A stretch of 64,000 nt of DNA from Elysia chlorotica (Eukaryota; Mollusca; Gastropoda; Plakobranchidae), in contig RQTK01000154.1 of the NCBI GenBank assembly GCA_003991915.1, positions 613,298 through 677,297 on the forward strand, written 5' to 3'. Of this stretch, positions 33,101-46,198 are shown piece by piece (the first letter of the stretch is position 1; every line of letters begins with the position of its first letter). Below the pieces are notes generated by a model that had not been told where the DNA came from, did no database searches, and saw only the letters and a program-made list of their open reading frames with translations. The position numbers and the translations under genes are program-made.

Positions 33101-36100
33101 TCCAACAACTTATCAGGAGGATGCTTGTGCAATTTCATTACATTCTTTTTTAAATTAGCCTTCAATACTCGTAAGTAACAAAAATGAAGCTTCCATTTGT
33201 CATTACTATTTTTGTGAAGTGAATTTGAGAAAGCATTGATCGGCTCGTTCCTGTAGTCTTTAAAGTTATTTATAACGTAGCCACTCAGAAAATGTACATG
33301 AAAAACAAGCAAGATTGGACAGTTTTCATTTAAATATAATAACCTCCCAAACCGGAGACTAACGCTCTACCACTTGAACCAGCTTGTTCCCCTCCTACAT
33401 TGTGCTCACTAAATCCCTCTGCCAGTTCCTCACCTCAGTGACATTCATTTAAAAATTACCCTCCATGTCAGGATAAGTGTGTGCACTTTATCCCTTATAC
33501 TAGGACAAGCTTCATCGGTGTAACAACAGTCAAAGGCACCTTATGCTCTAGCAATACTGAATAGTTTTCTTTAAAAATAATCAACCCATATTAGGATTAT
33601 GTGTGCGCTTTATAAGTGAATTATTATTATTATTAGTGATGCTGATTTTCCGCAAATTTACAGATCCCCCCCCCCCAAAAAAAAAATGTTGGCAGGTCAA
33701 AGATTAGTAATAGTCTACCAGGTGCATATGTCTTATGATTCATAGCTATGCAGCTTTACGCAAGAAGGTTCTGTGATAAATAAATTATATAATAAAGATC
33801 TAGTTGGCATCACTGACTTATGAGCGTGTCCTTATGTATGTTCCAAAAGGCACACATAATCCTAATATGGGCTGATTATGTTTAAAGAAAACTGCTCTTG
33901 CTAGAGCATAAGGTGCCTTTGACTGTTGTTACACTGTCGAAGCTTGTCAAGTATAGGGGATAAAGTGCACACGTTATCCTGACAGGGATGGTAATTTTTA
34001 AATGGATAGGGATAAAGTGCACACACTTATCCTGACAGGGATGGTAATTTTTAAATGGATGTCACTGGGGCCGAGGGGAACAAGCTGGTCCAAGTGGTAG
34101 AGCGTTGGTCTCCCGTTGGGGAGGTTATTATATTTAAATGAAAACTGTTCAATCTTGCTAGATTTTCATGTACATTTTCTGAGTGGCTACGTTATAAATA
34201 ACTTTAAAGACTACAGAAATATCTGAGAAATGATTTCTCAAATTCACAAATGGGAATGACGAAATTGAGCTTCATTTTTGTTACTTATGAGTATAGAAGG
34301 CTAACTCTTTTTTTTAAGAAATGAAATTGCATAAGCATCTTCCTGATAAGATGCTGGACATGTACACAGTGATTTAAAAATGTTGTCATCCATTAATAGA
34401 CCGTTGTTATTCCTTACAAGTAAAGAAATTTTTGTTCTTTTTTTTGTAATATTAAAATGTAGACTGCTGTTACTCTAGAATGTTCTGTTGTGTTTCAGGG
34501 TGAGATTGATGCCCATGAAGACAGTTTCCAGTCCGCAAACAAACATGGAACCAGCCTGGTTGAAACGGACCACTTTGCCAAGGATGATGTGAGAGAAAAG
34601 GTATGAATCAGAATGTACTGGTCCTTGAGGAATCTTTTGGGTAGATAGATCTGATTAAGGTTGTCTTAAGCAAATCAGGTGCAAGAGCACTTCAATCATA
34701 GTGTCCATAAAATGATAAATACTGCTTGTTACGGGTTTAGCAATGAAACATTTTTTTATAATCAGAAGCTTCTCTTTTTTTCCAATGATTTCTGTCTCAT
34801 TGAATAGTATTTTCTCTTTGTCTCTCTTTGCTTAACATCTTTCAGGTTTCCTCAGCGAGATCCTTTATGTCAAAAATAGTATATCCGCTATCCAATATAA
34901 ATAATTTTGCTTGTTTTTCTCTTCTATTTTCTTTTATTTTTTTGTTCTTGAGAGTTCTAATGTAAAACCTTAAGTGTCAATCAAGTCCTGTTAAGTTACA
35001 AAAAATTTCTCATTTTAAATATTTAACTAATAATGATGAATGAGTTATGGACACCAAATAAACATCCCCCCCCCTCCCCCCTTCCAAAATCAACAAAATC
35101 CTCTGATCTGGCCCTTTACTCATATTCTGTGTTGTACCCCTGTATGTATTGCTGTCTAGCTTGAGACCCTGAACCACGAGAAGCACACGCTGCTGGAGCT
35201 GTGGGAGGAGCGGCGAGTCCTGTACGAGCAGTGCATGGACCTGCAGCTGTTCCTGCGCGACACGGAGCAGGCCGACACCTGGATGACCAAGCAGGAGGCG
35301 TTCCTCGTCAACGACGACCTGGGCGACTCCCTCGACAGCGTGGAGGCGCTCATCAAGAAGCACAGCGACTTTGAGAAGTCCCTCGCCGCGCAGGAGGAGA
35401 AGATCAAGGTGGGGTGTGGGATATGGTAGTTGGTACTACAGTTGCCGTAGTCGAGAATAGGAATTATTTGAATTTTCATCTTGGGATATGGTACTACAGT
35501 TGCTGTAGTCAAGAATAGGAATCATTTGAATTTTCATCTTGGGATATGGTACTACAGTTGCCGTAGTCGAGAATAGGAATCATTTGAATTTTCATCTTGG
35601 GATATGGTACTACAGTTGCGGTAGTCAAGAATAGGAATCATTTGAATTTTCATCTTGGGTTATGGTACTACAGTTGCCGTAATCAAGAACAGGAATATAT
35701 GGTACTACAGTTGCCGTAATCAAGAACAGGAATCATTTGAATTTTCATCTTGGGGTATGGTACTACAGTTGCCGTAGTCAAGAATAGGAATATTTTGAAT
35801 TTTTATCTGTGTTTTTTTTGTTTTTTCAATGTTTTTAATGTCAATTAATTATGAGAAGTCCCTCGCCGTGCAGGAGGAGAAAATCAAGGTGGGGTGTGGG
35901 ATATGGTACTAGAGTTGCCGTAGTCAAGAATAGGAATATTTTGAATTTTCACTGGTGGTTTTCTTAATTTTTTTTTTCAATGTTTTTACTGTTAATTAAT
36001 CATGAGAAGTCCCTTGCTGCGCAGGAAGAGAAAATCAAGGTGGGGTGTGGGATATGGTAGTTGGTACTACAGTTGCCGTAGTCATGAACGGGAATTTATT

Positions 36101-39100
36101 TGAATTTTCATTCGTAGTTTTCTTAATATTTCAATGTTTTTAATGTCAATTAATCATGAGAAGTTCCTTGCGACGCAGGAAGAGAAAATCAAGGTGGGGT
36201 GTGGGATATGGTAGTTGGTACTACAGTTGCCGTAGTCATGAACGGGAATTTATTTGAATTTTCATTTGTGTTCTTAATTTTTTTTTTTTAATGTTTTTAA
36301 TGTTAATAAAAATTTTTTTTTTTTTTTTAAAGAAATGTTAGGTATGGACACTGCTATATTTTTCTTACACCTGTCAAGCCCAAGAGAGAAAAAAAAGAAA
36401 AAGCTAGTCTTCTTTATTCACCTTTTCATTGTGAATGAAACAAAAGGCAACAAAGAAATAGAATTGTTACACATACACTCTTCTCCATTTGTCTTACACT
36501 TGATCTAATTGTGTTTTACGATTGTAAAGATGAAAGATGTTGGTATCAGTCTTGAGGCTATTGAAACCTCCTAAAATTAAAATTCAAACAAAATTGGTGT
36601 AAACTCTCCAAAAAGAAAATGCATTTGAGGATATATATATTTTATATTGAGATAGTACTCATTTTACATGAAAACAAAAATGATATATCTACTTTTTCTT
36701 TGTAAAAAGGTTAAAAAATTATAAATCTTATTATTATCTATCATCTTCAGGACCTGGATGAGTTTGCCTCCAAACTGATTGACAGTGAGCATTATGCGGC
36801 TGAGGATGTGGCTGCTCGCAGGGATCAGGTTAGTTTGTCTCCGATAAAACTTGAAGTGACTTGTTAAAACTAGGTTATACATAATTTATAGACTCTTTTG
36901 GTTTATTTTTTCCCATGTCTACAAGAATTACTGGATATTACTTTACGAATAAAACAAATTACAAAAAACAAAACAATAAAAAAAAACCAAGTTTGTAAAT
37001 ATGCTGGTGCAAAACAAAGGAGTAGAATATTAATCAGTTTTTGTTTTTTGTTTTTTTTTAAATAGATGATTTAAAGTTTAATAGAAAAAAAATGATATAC
37101 AAAACACTAATTGGTCAAATTGCTTTACTCATTTCTTCTTTCGAACTACCTGCAGTTTCGTTTTTAACTGTTCCAAAGCTGAAAACCAATGTCATGATAC
37201 AAGGTGATATGTTATTCAATTTCGCACAACTGAAACTATTTCCTTTTTAGAGCGCTAGTTGTATGGTTTTGTGTTAGAATGTTCGACCAGTCTGTCTAAC
37301 CACTTCTTCGTATTTTTTTTGTTTTTGTTAGCTTCTGGCTCGGAGAAATGCTCTCTACGAGAAATCGTCATCTCGTCGCCACATGCTGGAGCAGTCTTAC
37401 GAGTTCCAGATTTTCGAGAGGGACTGTGATGAAACTAAGGGCTGGATCAACGAGAAGCTGAAAACAGCATCGGATGAGAACTATCTGGTAAGATGTTTTG
37501 TCTGATATTGTGTACTTTAACTTGGTTTCTTTCTGTAGTAGTGTTGATACTGAAGCAAATTCTTCACAACTCAGTAATTGTCCCATGGTGTATCTTTTTT
37601 TTTCTTTTCTTCACTCAATATATTTTACCATCATTGCAAAGTGCTTAGATTTTTCTCCTAAACCTGTACTTTTAAATTGATTTTTCAACCCATTGTCAGG
37701 AAATATATTTTGAAATAATACACATAGATTTTACCATAGAGTTAAATATTTAAGATTATTTGAACCTTCGGCAACTTAAACAAATGCTATTTAAGATATT
37801 TTTCAGGAACAAATAAAATTTTCTTTCTTTTTTTAAATAAAAAAAAAATATTTTGAAAAACACTTCCGGAGAATTTTTAGAATGACTTAGTCGAAAATAC
37901 CTTACCAACCCACATTATCTTTTTCCCCAGGACCCAACCAATCTTCAGACGAAGCTTCAGAAACACCAAAACTTTGAGGCCGAGATCAACGCAAACAAAA
38001 ACCGCATTGAGGGCATCCGCAAAACTGGCCAGAAGCTCATCAGCAAGGACCATTATGCTAAAGGCCCCATCCAGTGAGACTTTTTGTATTCATATTATGT
38101 GCTCTTGTGAAATGATAATTCTGGTAACAAGATAAAAGGACATTTTAAAAAGTATGCCAAAGGCCTCATCCAGTGAGAATTTTTGTATTTTGTATTATGT
38201 GCTATTGTGAAATGATAATTCTGGTAAAAAGATTAAAGGACTTCTTGAAAAGTATGATCAAGAATTAAAAAAAAAATTTATACCACAGGTAAAAAGAAAA
38301 AGGACGTTTTAAGAAGTATGATCAAGTATTTAAAAAAAAAATTATACCAGATACAAGTTTTACTTCAACACTTTTTTAAATTTAGCTATATCTTGTTAAT
38401 TAAACATGAACATGCTTTATAATTTGGTTGAATGTTAATCCAATGTGAATTTATTCATTGATTTGTGTTTTCTTAAATAAAAAATGAATCATAATTGGGC
38501 TACTTTCAATCTATTATTATTGTTCTTGCTTTTCGCTTCAGAGATCGTGTGGAGGAGATTGAAAAACTTTGGGCTACTCTCCTTTCTCAAACAGAAAAGA
38601 AAGGTTAGTACCTATCCCTCTCGTACCTTTTTTTATTCTCTTTCATCCACCATTCCAACCTGCATCCAATTCTGGATTTTCTGTATTGTGTTGGCATAAT
38701 GGTAGGCATCATTAAGGCATTTTTAATTTTATTTTTTTATTCTTTATTTTTGTAAGTTTTATTGAAACTGGCCAGTCCTTCAGATGAAAAAAAAAAAAAA
38801 GTTTTTGATCATTTGAACTTTGCAACTGAAAAGAATAAAAAGTTACATCTAGAAAAGACTTTCTTTTGCATTCTTCAATGCGCTTCTTTTTCTTGAAGTA
38901 TTGGTTTTCATCCCATCTTTGTTTTACAGTCAAAAGTTGCAGTGTATACCACCCTTGCTATATATGCATTGTAGATATTTATCATTTAACAGATCATGTA
39001 CTGTGGTAACATACAAAAAAACATTGTTCATGGAAAGTTTCTCTTGTTAAGATTCTACGTCCCTTTACTTTAGAAATAATTTTATTACTGATAGATATTG

Positions 39101-42100
39101 TTTTTTATGAATCAACCTGTTAAAAAAAACTTATCATGGAAGTAAATTAATTTTTAGACATGGTAATGTTCAATTGTTATTTTGTGTAAATAACAAATTC
39201 AATGAGATGCTAATGTTAAACTGTTATTTTATGTAGGTAACAAATTGAACGAGATGCTAATGTTAAACTGTTATTTTGTGTAGGTAACAAATTGAACGAG
39301 ATGCTAATGTTAAACTGTTATTTTGTAGGTAACAAATTGAACGAGATGCTAATGTTAAACTGTTATTTTGTGTAGGTAACAAATTGAACGAGATGCTAAT
39401 GTTAAACTGTTATTTTGTGTAGGTAACAAATTGAACGAGATGCTAATGTTAAACTGTTATTTTGTGTAGGTAACAAATTGAACGAGGCGGCCCACCAGCA
39501 GCAGTTCAACCGCAACGTCGAGGATGTGGAGTCTTGGCTGGCAGACATCGAGAACTCTCTAGTTTCTGAAGATTACGGAAAGGTGAGAACAATGGCATGG
39601 TCTCCATGCAGATATAGGTTGGCTAGAGATGTTGCTGCTTCGTTTTGAATCATCTCATATTATGTAATTGTGTGTACGGCTGAAATATGGAAAGAGCTAC
39701 ATGTTTGGCAGAAAACATTGACGACGAAAGATGGAAAATTTCTCATGGCAGGTTGTATTGAGTTTTCATGTGTGATAGCACTTTAAATTCTAATGGTCAT
39801 CTTGTATATAATTATAAAAAATATTGAAAGAGCTACATGTTCGGCACAAAACATTCACGTCAAAAGCAGATCTTAAATCCCAATGCTTATTCTATATATA
39901 ATTATAAAAGATGTTGAAAGAGCAAAAGGTTTGGTACAATACTGTCAAAGTCAAGCAGATTTTTTAGCAAGTTGTATCAAGTTTCTGTTTATGGTGTCGA
40001 CAAAATTCAAGTGCTCGAGTTTAAAGAGTGATCACGTAAAACAAATAAATTTAACTTTTTTAACTTTGAACTTTGACTGAGACAAACTTTAAATGTTTAA
40101 ATTGCTATATTGAAGGTTTCGGGCGAGACAAAATGCAATTTTATTGTGAATGTTGCTTAAGATTAATGTACCATGCTTTCCCCCCTCAAATGGCAATACT
40201 GATGCTACTCTCCTATACATGTATTATTACTTTAATTTATGAGTTTGCTTCATTCTGCGACCGTTTCTTTAGTGAATATGTATGGAAATTCTTTGTAACC
40301 TCATTTTAAGTTTGTTTCATCCTCTTCATTTGTTTTCCTTTGTGTGTGCCTGTTTTTTTCCTCATCTTCTTTTGAACATGGTCTATGTCTTTGTGTATAA
40401 AATAGCTAGTACGAAGAAGCCTAACTTAACAGTCTGATTTCAGTGCTCAGGCGATGCTAGGAAAACGAAAATAGAGAGATTGCATTTGTTGCACCTTTCA
40501 TAAATATATCCACTAGTGGTATGTGTTACTGCAGCTTTGATAAGCTTAAAGTTTCAAAACAGTGTTCTTCAGTTTTACTTCTTTAATTTTTTTTTTACTA
40601 CGGCATATACCATACATGCTTTATAAGAAGGGATATTTCCTTACATAGCTTTTGACCGTCCACTCTGTGTATTTTTTCCATGGTTACTTCAGCCATGTTA
40701 ACTGTATTTGTCTTACACATGTCTCCATTTAGTTTCACCCATTTGTCTGTGTTTTTTCATTCATCTTCATTATCAATCATATTGTCTCAATTATGTTGTT
40801 TTTATCAAATAAGTTATGTTTGTGTTTTTTTTCTCTGAGAAGCTAATTGATGTACTAATTTTATTTTGCCTACTTCTTGATGCCTCGTTTTAAGTATTAA
40901 CAATCCATTTAGCTTTAGAAAGCTTCACAGTTTTGATATTGGGCTTTTTACTCCCTCCCTCAATTTGATCATTGGAATTTCATTGGGTTGCTGATATACA
41001 CACTGCATTTGCTTAAAGTATGCTCTGACAAACAAATACCTTAAGGAGAACTCATAAATATTAAGAACGGGGCGTAGAATCAGAAATGATGATTCAATAA
41101 TTCCATAAATTGTAGCAGACCTTTCTAACTGCTGCCCAATATTCCACTGGAAAGTAAGAGGCTTAAAGTTAAACTAATCAACTAAACTTTGTAGGTAACA
41201 CTGAAAACAAAATTTCTCTTTCATCAAATCTGCATTATTACCAATCCACCAATTTTTTTTTTTTTGCTTAACATCTTTCACTTACTATCTAGGACCGAAG
41301 AAAATTGAATGGTATCTGTTGATAAGCTTTGAAATGTTTTCTCCTATTTTTTTGTCTGTTTTTGATTCTCTGATTTTTAATTTTGCTGCCGCTGTACTGA
41401 GCTTGTGTTGATCTCTCGTTCTTTGACAGACATCCCAGCCTGCTAAGTGTATAGAGGTACAAACATACATAGGGGCATGGGTGTACCACCATCGGTTTCC
41501 ATTACCCATCCTATTGTTTTGTTCTTTTTTGACACAGCACATTCTTTCCACGAGTTTCATATTCAATATGTTTTTGTCTGAGCCGTATGGTGTTATACGT
41601 TTGATCTTTTTGTCGAGATGTGTCAGGAGTAGTGAGTATTATTTCTTAAACTAGAACTTAGAGGAGAAAAATCATTAGTTTTATATGTTACTGTTAGGTT
41701 TAGTTAATTTCCTTGAAGTTGAAGTGCTGGGTTTTTAGTAAGTTTGTAAAATCAAATTGACAAAGGATTTTAGCCTTAAAACACAACACAAACAACTAGC
41801 AATGGCACCCACTCACACACACACACTTTTTTTATGATGGAACAATTTGGGCATATATACAGCGGAAAATGGGGTTAATTCCATGCTCAAAGGTAAACAC
41901 ACACAAGAGATGGCAAAGTCTTTTACAGTAGTCAGTTGACTAACATATGGATGGATAAGTGAAATTGAAATCATGATTTGCGATATGCATACAATATGCT
42001 GTTAAAACCTAATTTTGGGGAAACTCTTGAATTGGTAAAGACCCATGCCAGATTTGCTGCCTTCAAGGTTTTGTTTCATCTTGTGCAGTGAATGGCATCT

Positions 42101-45100
42101 GTACTATTCTTTTTTTTTTTTTTTTACCTTCTCGTTTCCTGTTCACAAAGTTCAACATTATAAATTGTATCTTTACCATTCAGGAAGGGGGAAAAAAACT
42201 GGTACACGATGTCTACCAGATTTTTTATTTATTTTTTTAACTGCACTTTCAAGTTATTTGTTAGTCATGTTTCAAATATTTGCACGTTCTCTCTTGAAGT
42301 TTTTAAAATTTTTCTTATGCAGCCTTTCTATGATTACCCCTGTGTCATTGATTCTGCATGCTCTTGTATTTCGTTATTTTCTGGTTCTTAAAAAAAAAAG
42401 GAAAAGAAAAAGTTTGCGAAAAAAGTCTGTACACTTAGTGAGTAAATAGCTAAATAGTTGTGTCATAATAGACTCATAGATTTTTGTGTCTGTAATAGAT
42501 TTTTATATTCCAATGTGAGTAAAAAAAAAAATATGAGTGATGCATACTTGGGCAGTTTTTTAAATATTTTTTTTTGTTATACACATTTATTTTTATATTT
42601 TATTGTTTCACCGCACTTGTAAAAAATCACTTTTTTCCAAAAGGCCAAAGGGAGGGTTATAGATTTCCAAGGTTTAGTAGGTATAGCTTTATATATAAAT
42701 ATATTTTTTATTCATTTTTTTTTACCGCATGTATTACCTTAAAATTATGATTTTCACCAAAATGAGGTCTTTCTGCAAATTATAGCAGAATTTAGCATAG
42801 AATTTAGAAAACTTGTGAGTAGTCACAGTTAACTTAAATATTTAGTGTTTTGAAAGTTTAAAATTGTCCAACAGCTAGGCAACATAAGTTTTTTATTCGG
42901 TAAACATAAAAAAATGTATTTCTTCAAAACTTTCTTATTTAGTGTGATTGGCAGGCAACAGTGACTCTCAATGTTCGAACTTATTTGTTGTTATGTCTCT
43001 GATTGTCATCTGATTTGGTCAAATTGACCTAGTAGATTTTTAAAATGCTACATATGAGCTGGGTTACCACTTTCTTGTGATCAAAATGTCTGTTGTGGTT
43101 ACTAAAATTCAATAATTTATTGCAAAAAAATTGTGATGAGTTAGAGATCATGTCTGACATTGTTGATTTGGCAGGTTTATTCAATACAAAAAAAAATAGA
43201 CGAAAAGAAATCTGATTCATCACCAATAATACTCTCAGGTTTTCATTCGTCTTGTTTTTTCTTTTTGCGGTACAGTTCTCTATCTCTCAAAATATGTGTT
43301 TGCATGATTTTGTAGTTACGAATTCGAAACAAACAAAAAAAACATCAACTGTAAAACTGAAAGATCAAGGAGGGTTTATTGAAGTGTTCAAGTTGTCATA
43401 GCTATCAGATGCTATTTTCTATTTGTTTGTTTTTTTCATAAACTATGATAAATCCATAAACGTGAAAACATTTTTAAAAAGAAACATTTCTGCTCATGTT
43501 TTGTACTTGAGCCTAGAAGTAAATTGCTGTTTCTCCGATGTTGTATTTGTTATCATCTTATGTTTGTTTTGACTAAGATTTGTAATTTGACTGTTGTCTG
43601 TGGTTTCAACTCTTGTATCACATGTATTTGGACCAGTGAAAATTCTTTCTTTTTTTCTCTGCGAAATTTTTGGATTTGTTATTTCCTGCGCAAAATCACA
43701 AATTTTAATATTTGACATTCGATGATTTCTTTTCTAAGAACATGTTGGATAATAAGTAAATTGTAATAATATCTAAAAATTAAAGAGAACAAAATGTTGA
43801 TCTTTTCAGATAAAGATTATTATATTAAGCATTAGTTTTTGTGTGTTTATAAATAAACTAACGAAGATGTTTTGTTCTTTTTGCCCACGCACCCAGGACT
43901 TGACCAATGTCCAGAACCTGCAAAAGCGCCACGCTCTCCTTGAGGCTGACGTCATGGCCCATCATGTAAGAGACAGATCACACGTTTCTGGTTTTCTTAC
44001 CTTAGATTGCATTGCTGGGTTTTCAATTCACAGCGGTATAGGTTATAGCTAGCTACATTTTTTACCTTTGAAATGAGATGAATTTACTATAGGGCATGAC
44101 TTATTTCAAAGAAGATCCTAGATTTACTTGTTTTAATTTAGTTTGAATTAAAAAATTCTAAATGGTATAGGCTTTCTAGCCCTCTGATCTAACTTATATC
44201 TTTAAAACTTTTTTGTATAATTTGATATCTCATAGTGAGCACATTATTATTAACACAAACACACACACTGCAATTTTTCTGTATTAAATGCCAAGCATTA
44301 AAAAATCTTTTAGAGTCACGTGAAAGTGTTTTGCGCAAATTTCTGAATATATTTTTAAATGTATTGTAAAAATTTACAGCTTTTTAAACTTGAATTCCCA
44401 GAGATTGGTCAATATCTTTCAATCATAATTACAAAATTTGACTCATGAAGAATCTGTGAAAAATTTAGTCTTTGATGGAATAGTCAATTTCATCCCTTTC
44501 CTTGGGCCCCCTTCTCCCCAGCAAAAATAGAAATGTAATTAAAGTTGAATTGAGAAATAGTTGAGTTATTTAATTTCTTTGGGACGATCAAATACACTTA
44601 ATGATAAAGTTAGTGGGAATTATATCTTTAATAGAAAGGAAAAGTACACCTTGTACCCATTTCGAGAATATATGCTTTGTGAATTATCAAAACTTTTTTT
44701 TTTCTCCCTGTCAGGATCGCCTTGATCAACTGCAGTCACAAGCAACTCTTTTCGAAGACGGTGACCATTTCGACAAAGACAACATCAAGGTGAAAAAAGT
44801 GGAGGTCGTTGAGCGCTACCAGAAACTCACAGTAAGTTGAATTGTTTCAGTAATATTGCCAGGCCTTGAGCCATTTAATTCCTTTTCGTTTTCTTTTATT
44901 AAATAATATTATTTTCTCTTTCAAATTCATTGCTTATGTATCATATAGTGCTGATGTTGGACGTTAAAACCAACTCAACTCAACTCATTCCTTATGTATC
45001 AATATATGTGAGGGGGGGAAAATCAGTTTATGTGTCATGGAGTTGTAGCTTATCCTTCTCAACTTGTACTTTGTAATAGTTGTACCACAAACCCTAAGAA

Positions 45101-46163
45101 ATTTTGTACTTAATTTAAAATGGTACGTTTTTTCTTTTTGCCTTAGACTCATTGAAGTTAAACTGAAACTATTTGGCTTGCAAAGAAGTATTACATCTAG
45201 CTTATGTTTGTTTTGTCGTAGCTGCCATAGGGAGACAAATTTCACCTCTGTTATCTGTAAAGTACACATTTTTATGGGGTATCTCAGCAGTTTTAGGCGG
45301 AGGGGGTGGGGGTCAAATTTTGAGGTTTTTTTTTTAATACAATCAAGTAAAATATGTTTTCATATGTGTCCTATGGTTCAGGAATTTTAACTCTTTTTTT
45401 TCTTTTTTCTCTCAGGCCCCCATCCTGAATCGCAAGCAGAAGCTGAACGAGGCCCTGACCCTGCAACAGTTCTTGAGAGACATTGAGGACGAGGAGGACT
45501 GGATCAGGGAGAAGGAACCGATCGCCTCTTCCACCAACAGAGGTAAGAACTCGCCACCACCAGCGGTACTTTTTCCAAAAAATTGTATCGTTTTTATTTT
45601 TTTGTGTAATCATGTTTATTTTTATTATAATTATATGTGTGAAATACATGTAACATGTCCAAATCGATTTTCCCTCAAAGAGACAAGTAAAGATTATCTA
45701 AAAATTTTTTTTTGTTTTTTTTTTAAAGCTTTATTAGGAAGTATTTGGAGGCAAAGATCTTTCAGTTTATGGGAAAATTTTCTATTTTTGTATTTGACTT
45801 AAAACCCAATTTCTTGTAAATTTAGTTTTATCCATTTTTTTATTGGTCTCAGCTTGTTTGAAGTGTTTAAGAAATATAAAAGAAAACTAAATTGGATAGG
45901 AGAATAAATGGGGAAACCATTTTTAAAAATTTTCAGTCATTTAAACAGCTTGGCCCATACTCATCCCGTAACGTAATAAATGGTATGAACTGCCACACCC
46001 ACTGCTATGTCACAAGAAAATTTCTTTTTTTTCAACAAATACATTAAATTTTGTATGGGGATTTTATTTTTTTAAGCAAGCAGAATCACATTTCTAATCT
46101 ATTCTCAATTATATGGCAGCAATTCACAAATTCACATCCTCACACCTCACTCTATATTGTTCT

Positions 46164-46198
<35 letters not shown>

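Larger units (their letters stand above)
32413..35040. repeat. ~1.2-kb inverted repeat containing an antisense copy of exon 10
   Basis: The left arm, about 32413-33612, is the reverse complement of the right arm, about 33846-35040; the spacer is about 235 bp. Landmarks: the antisense exon 10 copy 32869-32970 against exon 10 at 34499-34600, remains of the exon 9 end (33394-33444 antisense; 34057-34076), and a tRNA-like SINE head (33353-33395; 34079-34127). Intron parts differ at many sites with indels; the exon copies differ at three, all synonymous. Confidence 0.9.

Noticed and set aside
35010-35512. Two - strand ORFs over 100 codons
   Set aside because: Shadows of GC-rich spectrin exon 11.
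39180-39480. CRISPR-like regular repeat
   Set aside because: A head-to-tail 47-bp tandem repeat without variable spacers, in an animal intron.
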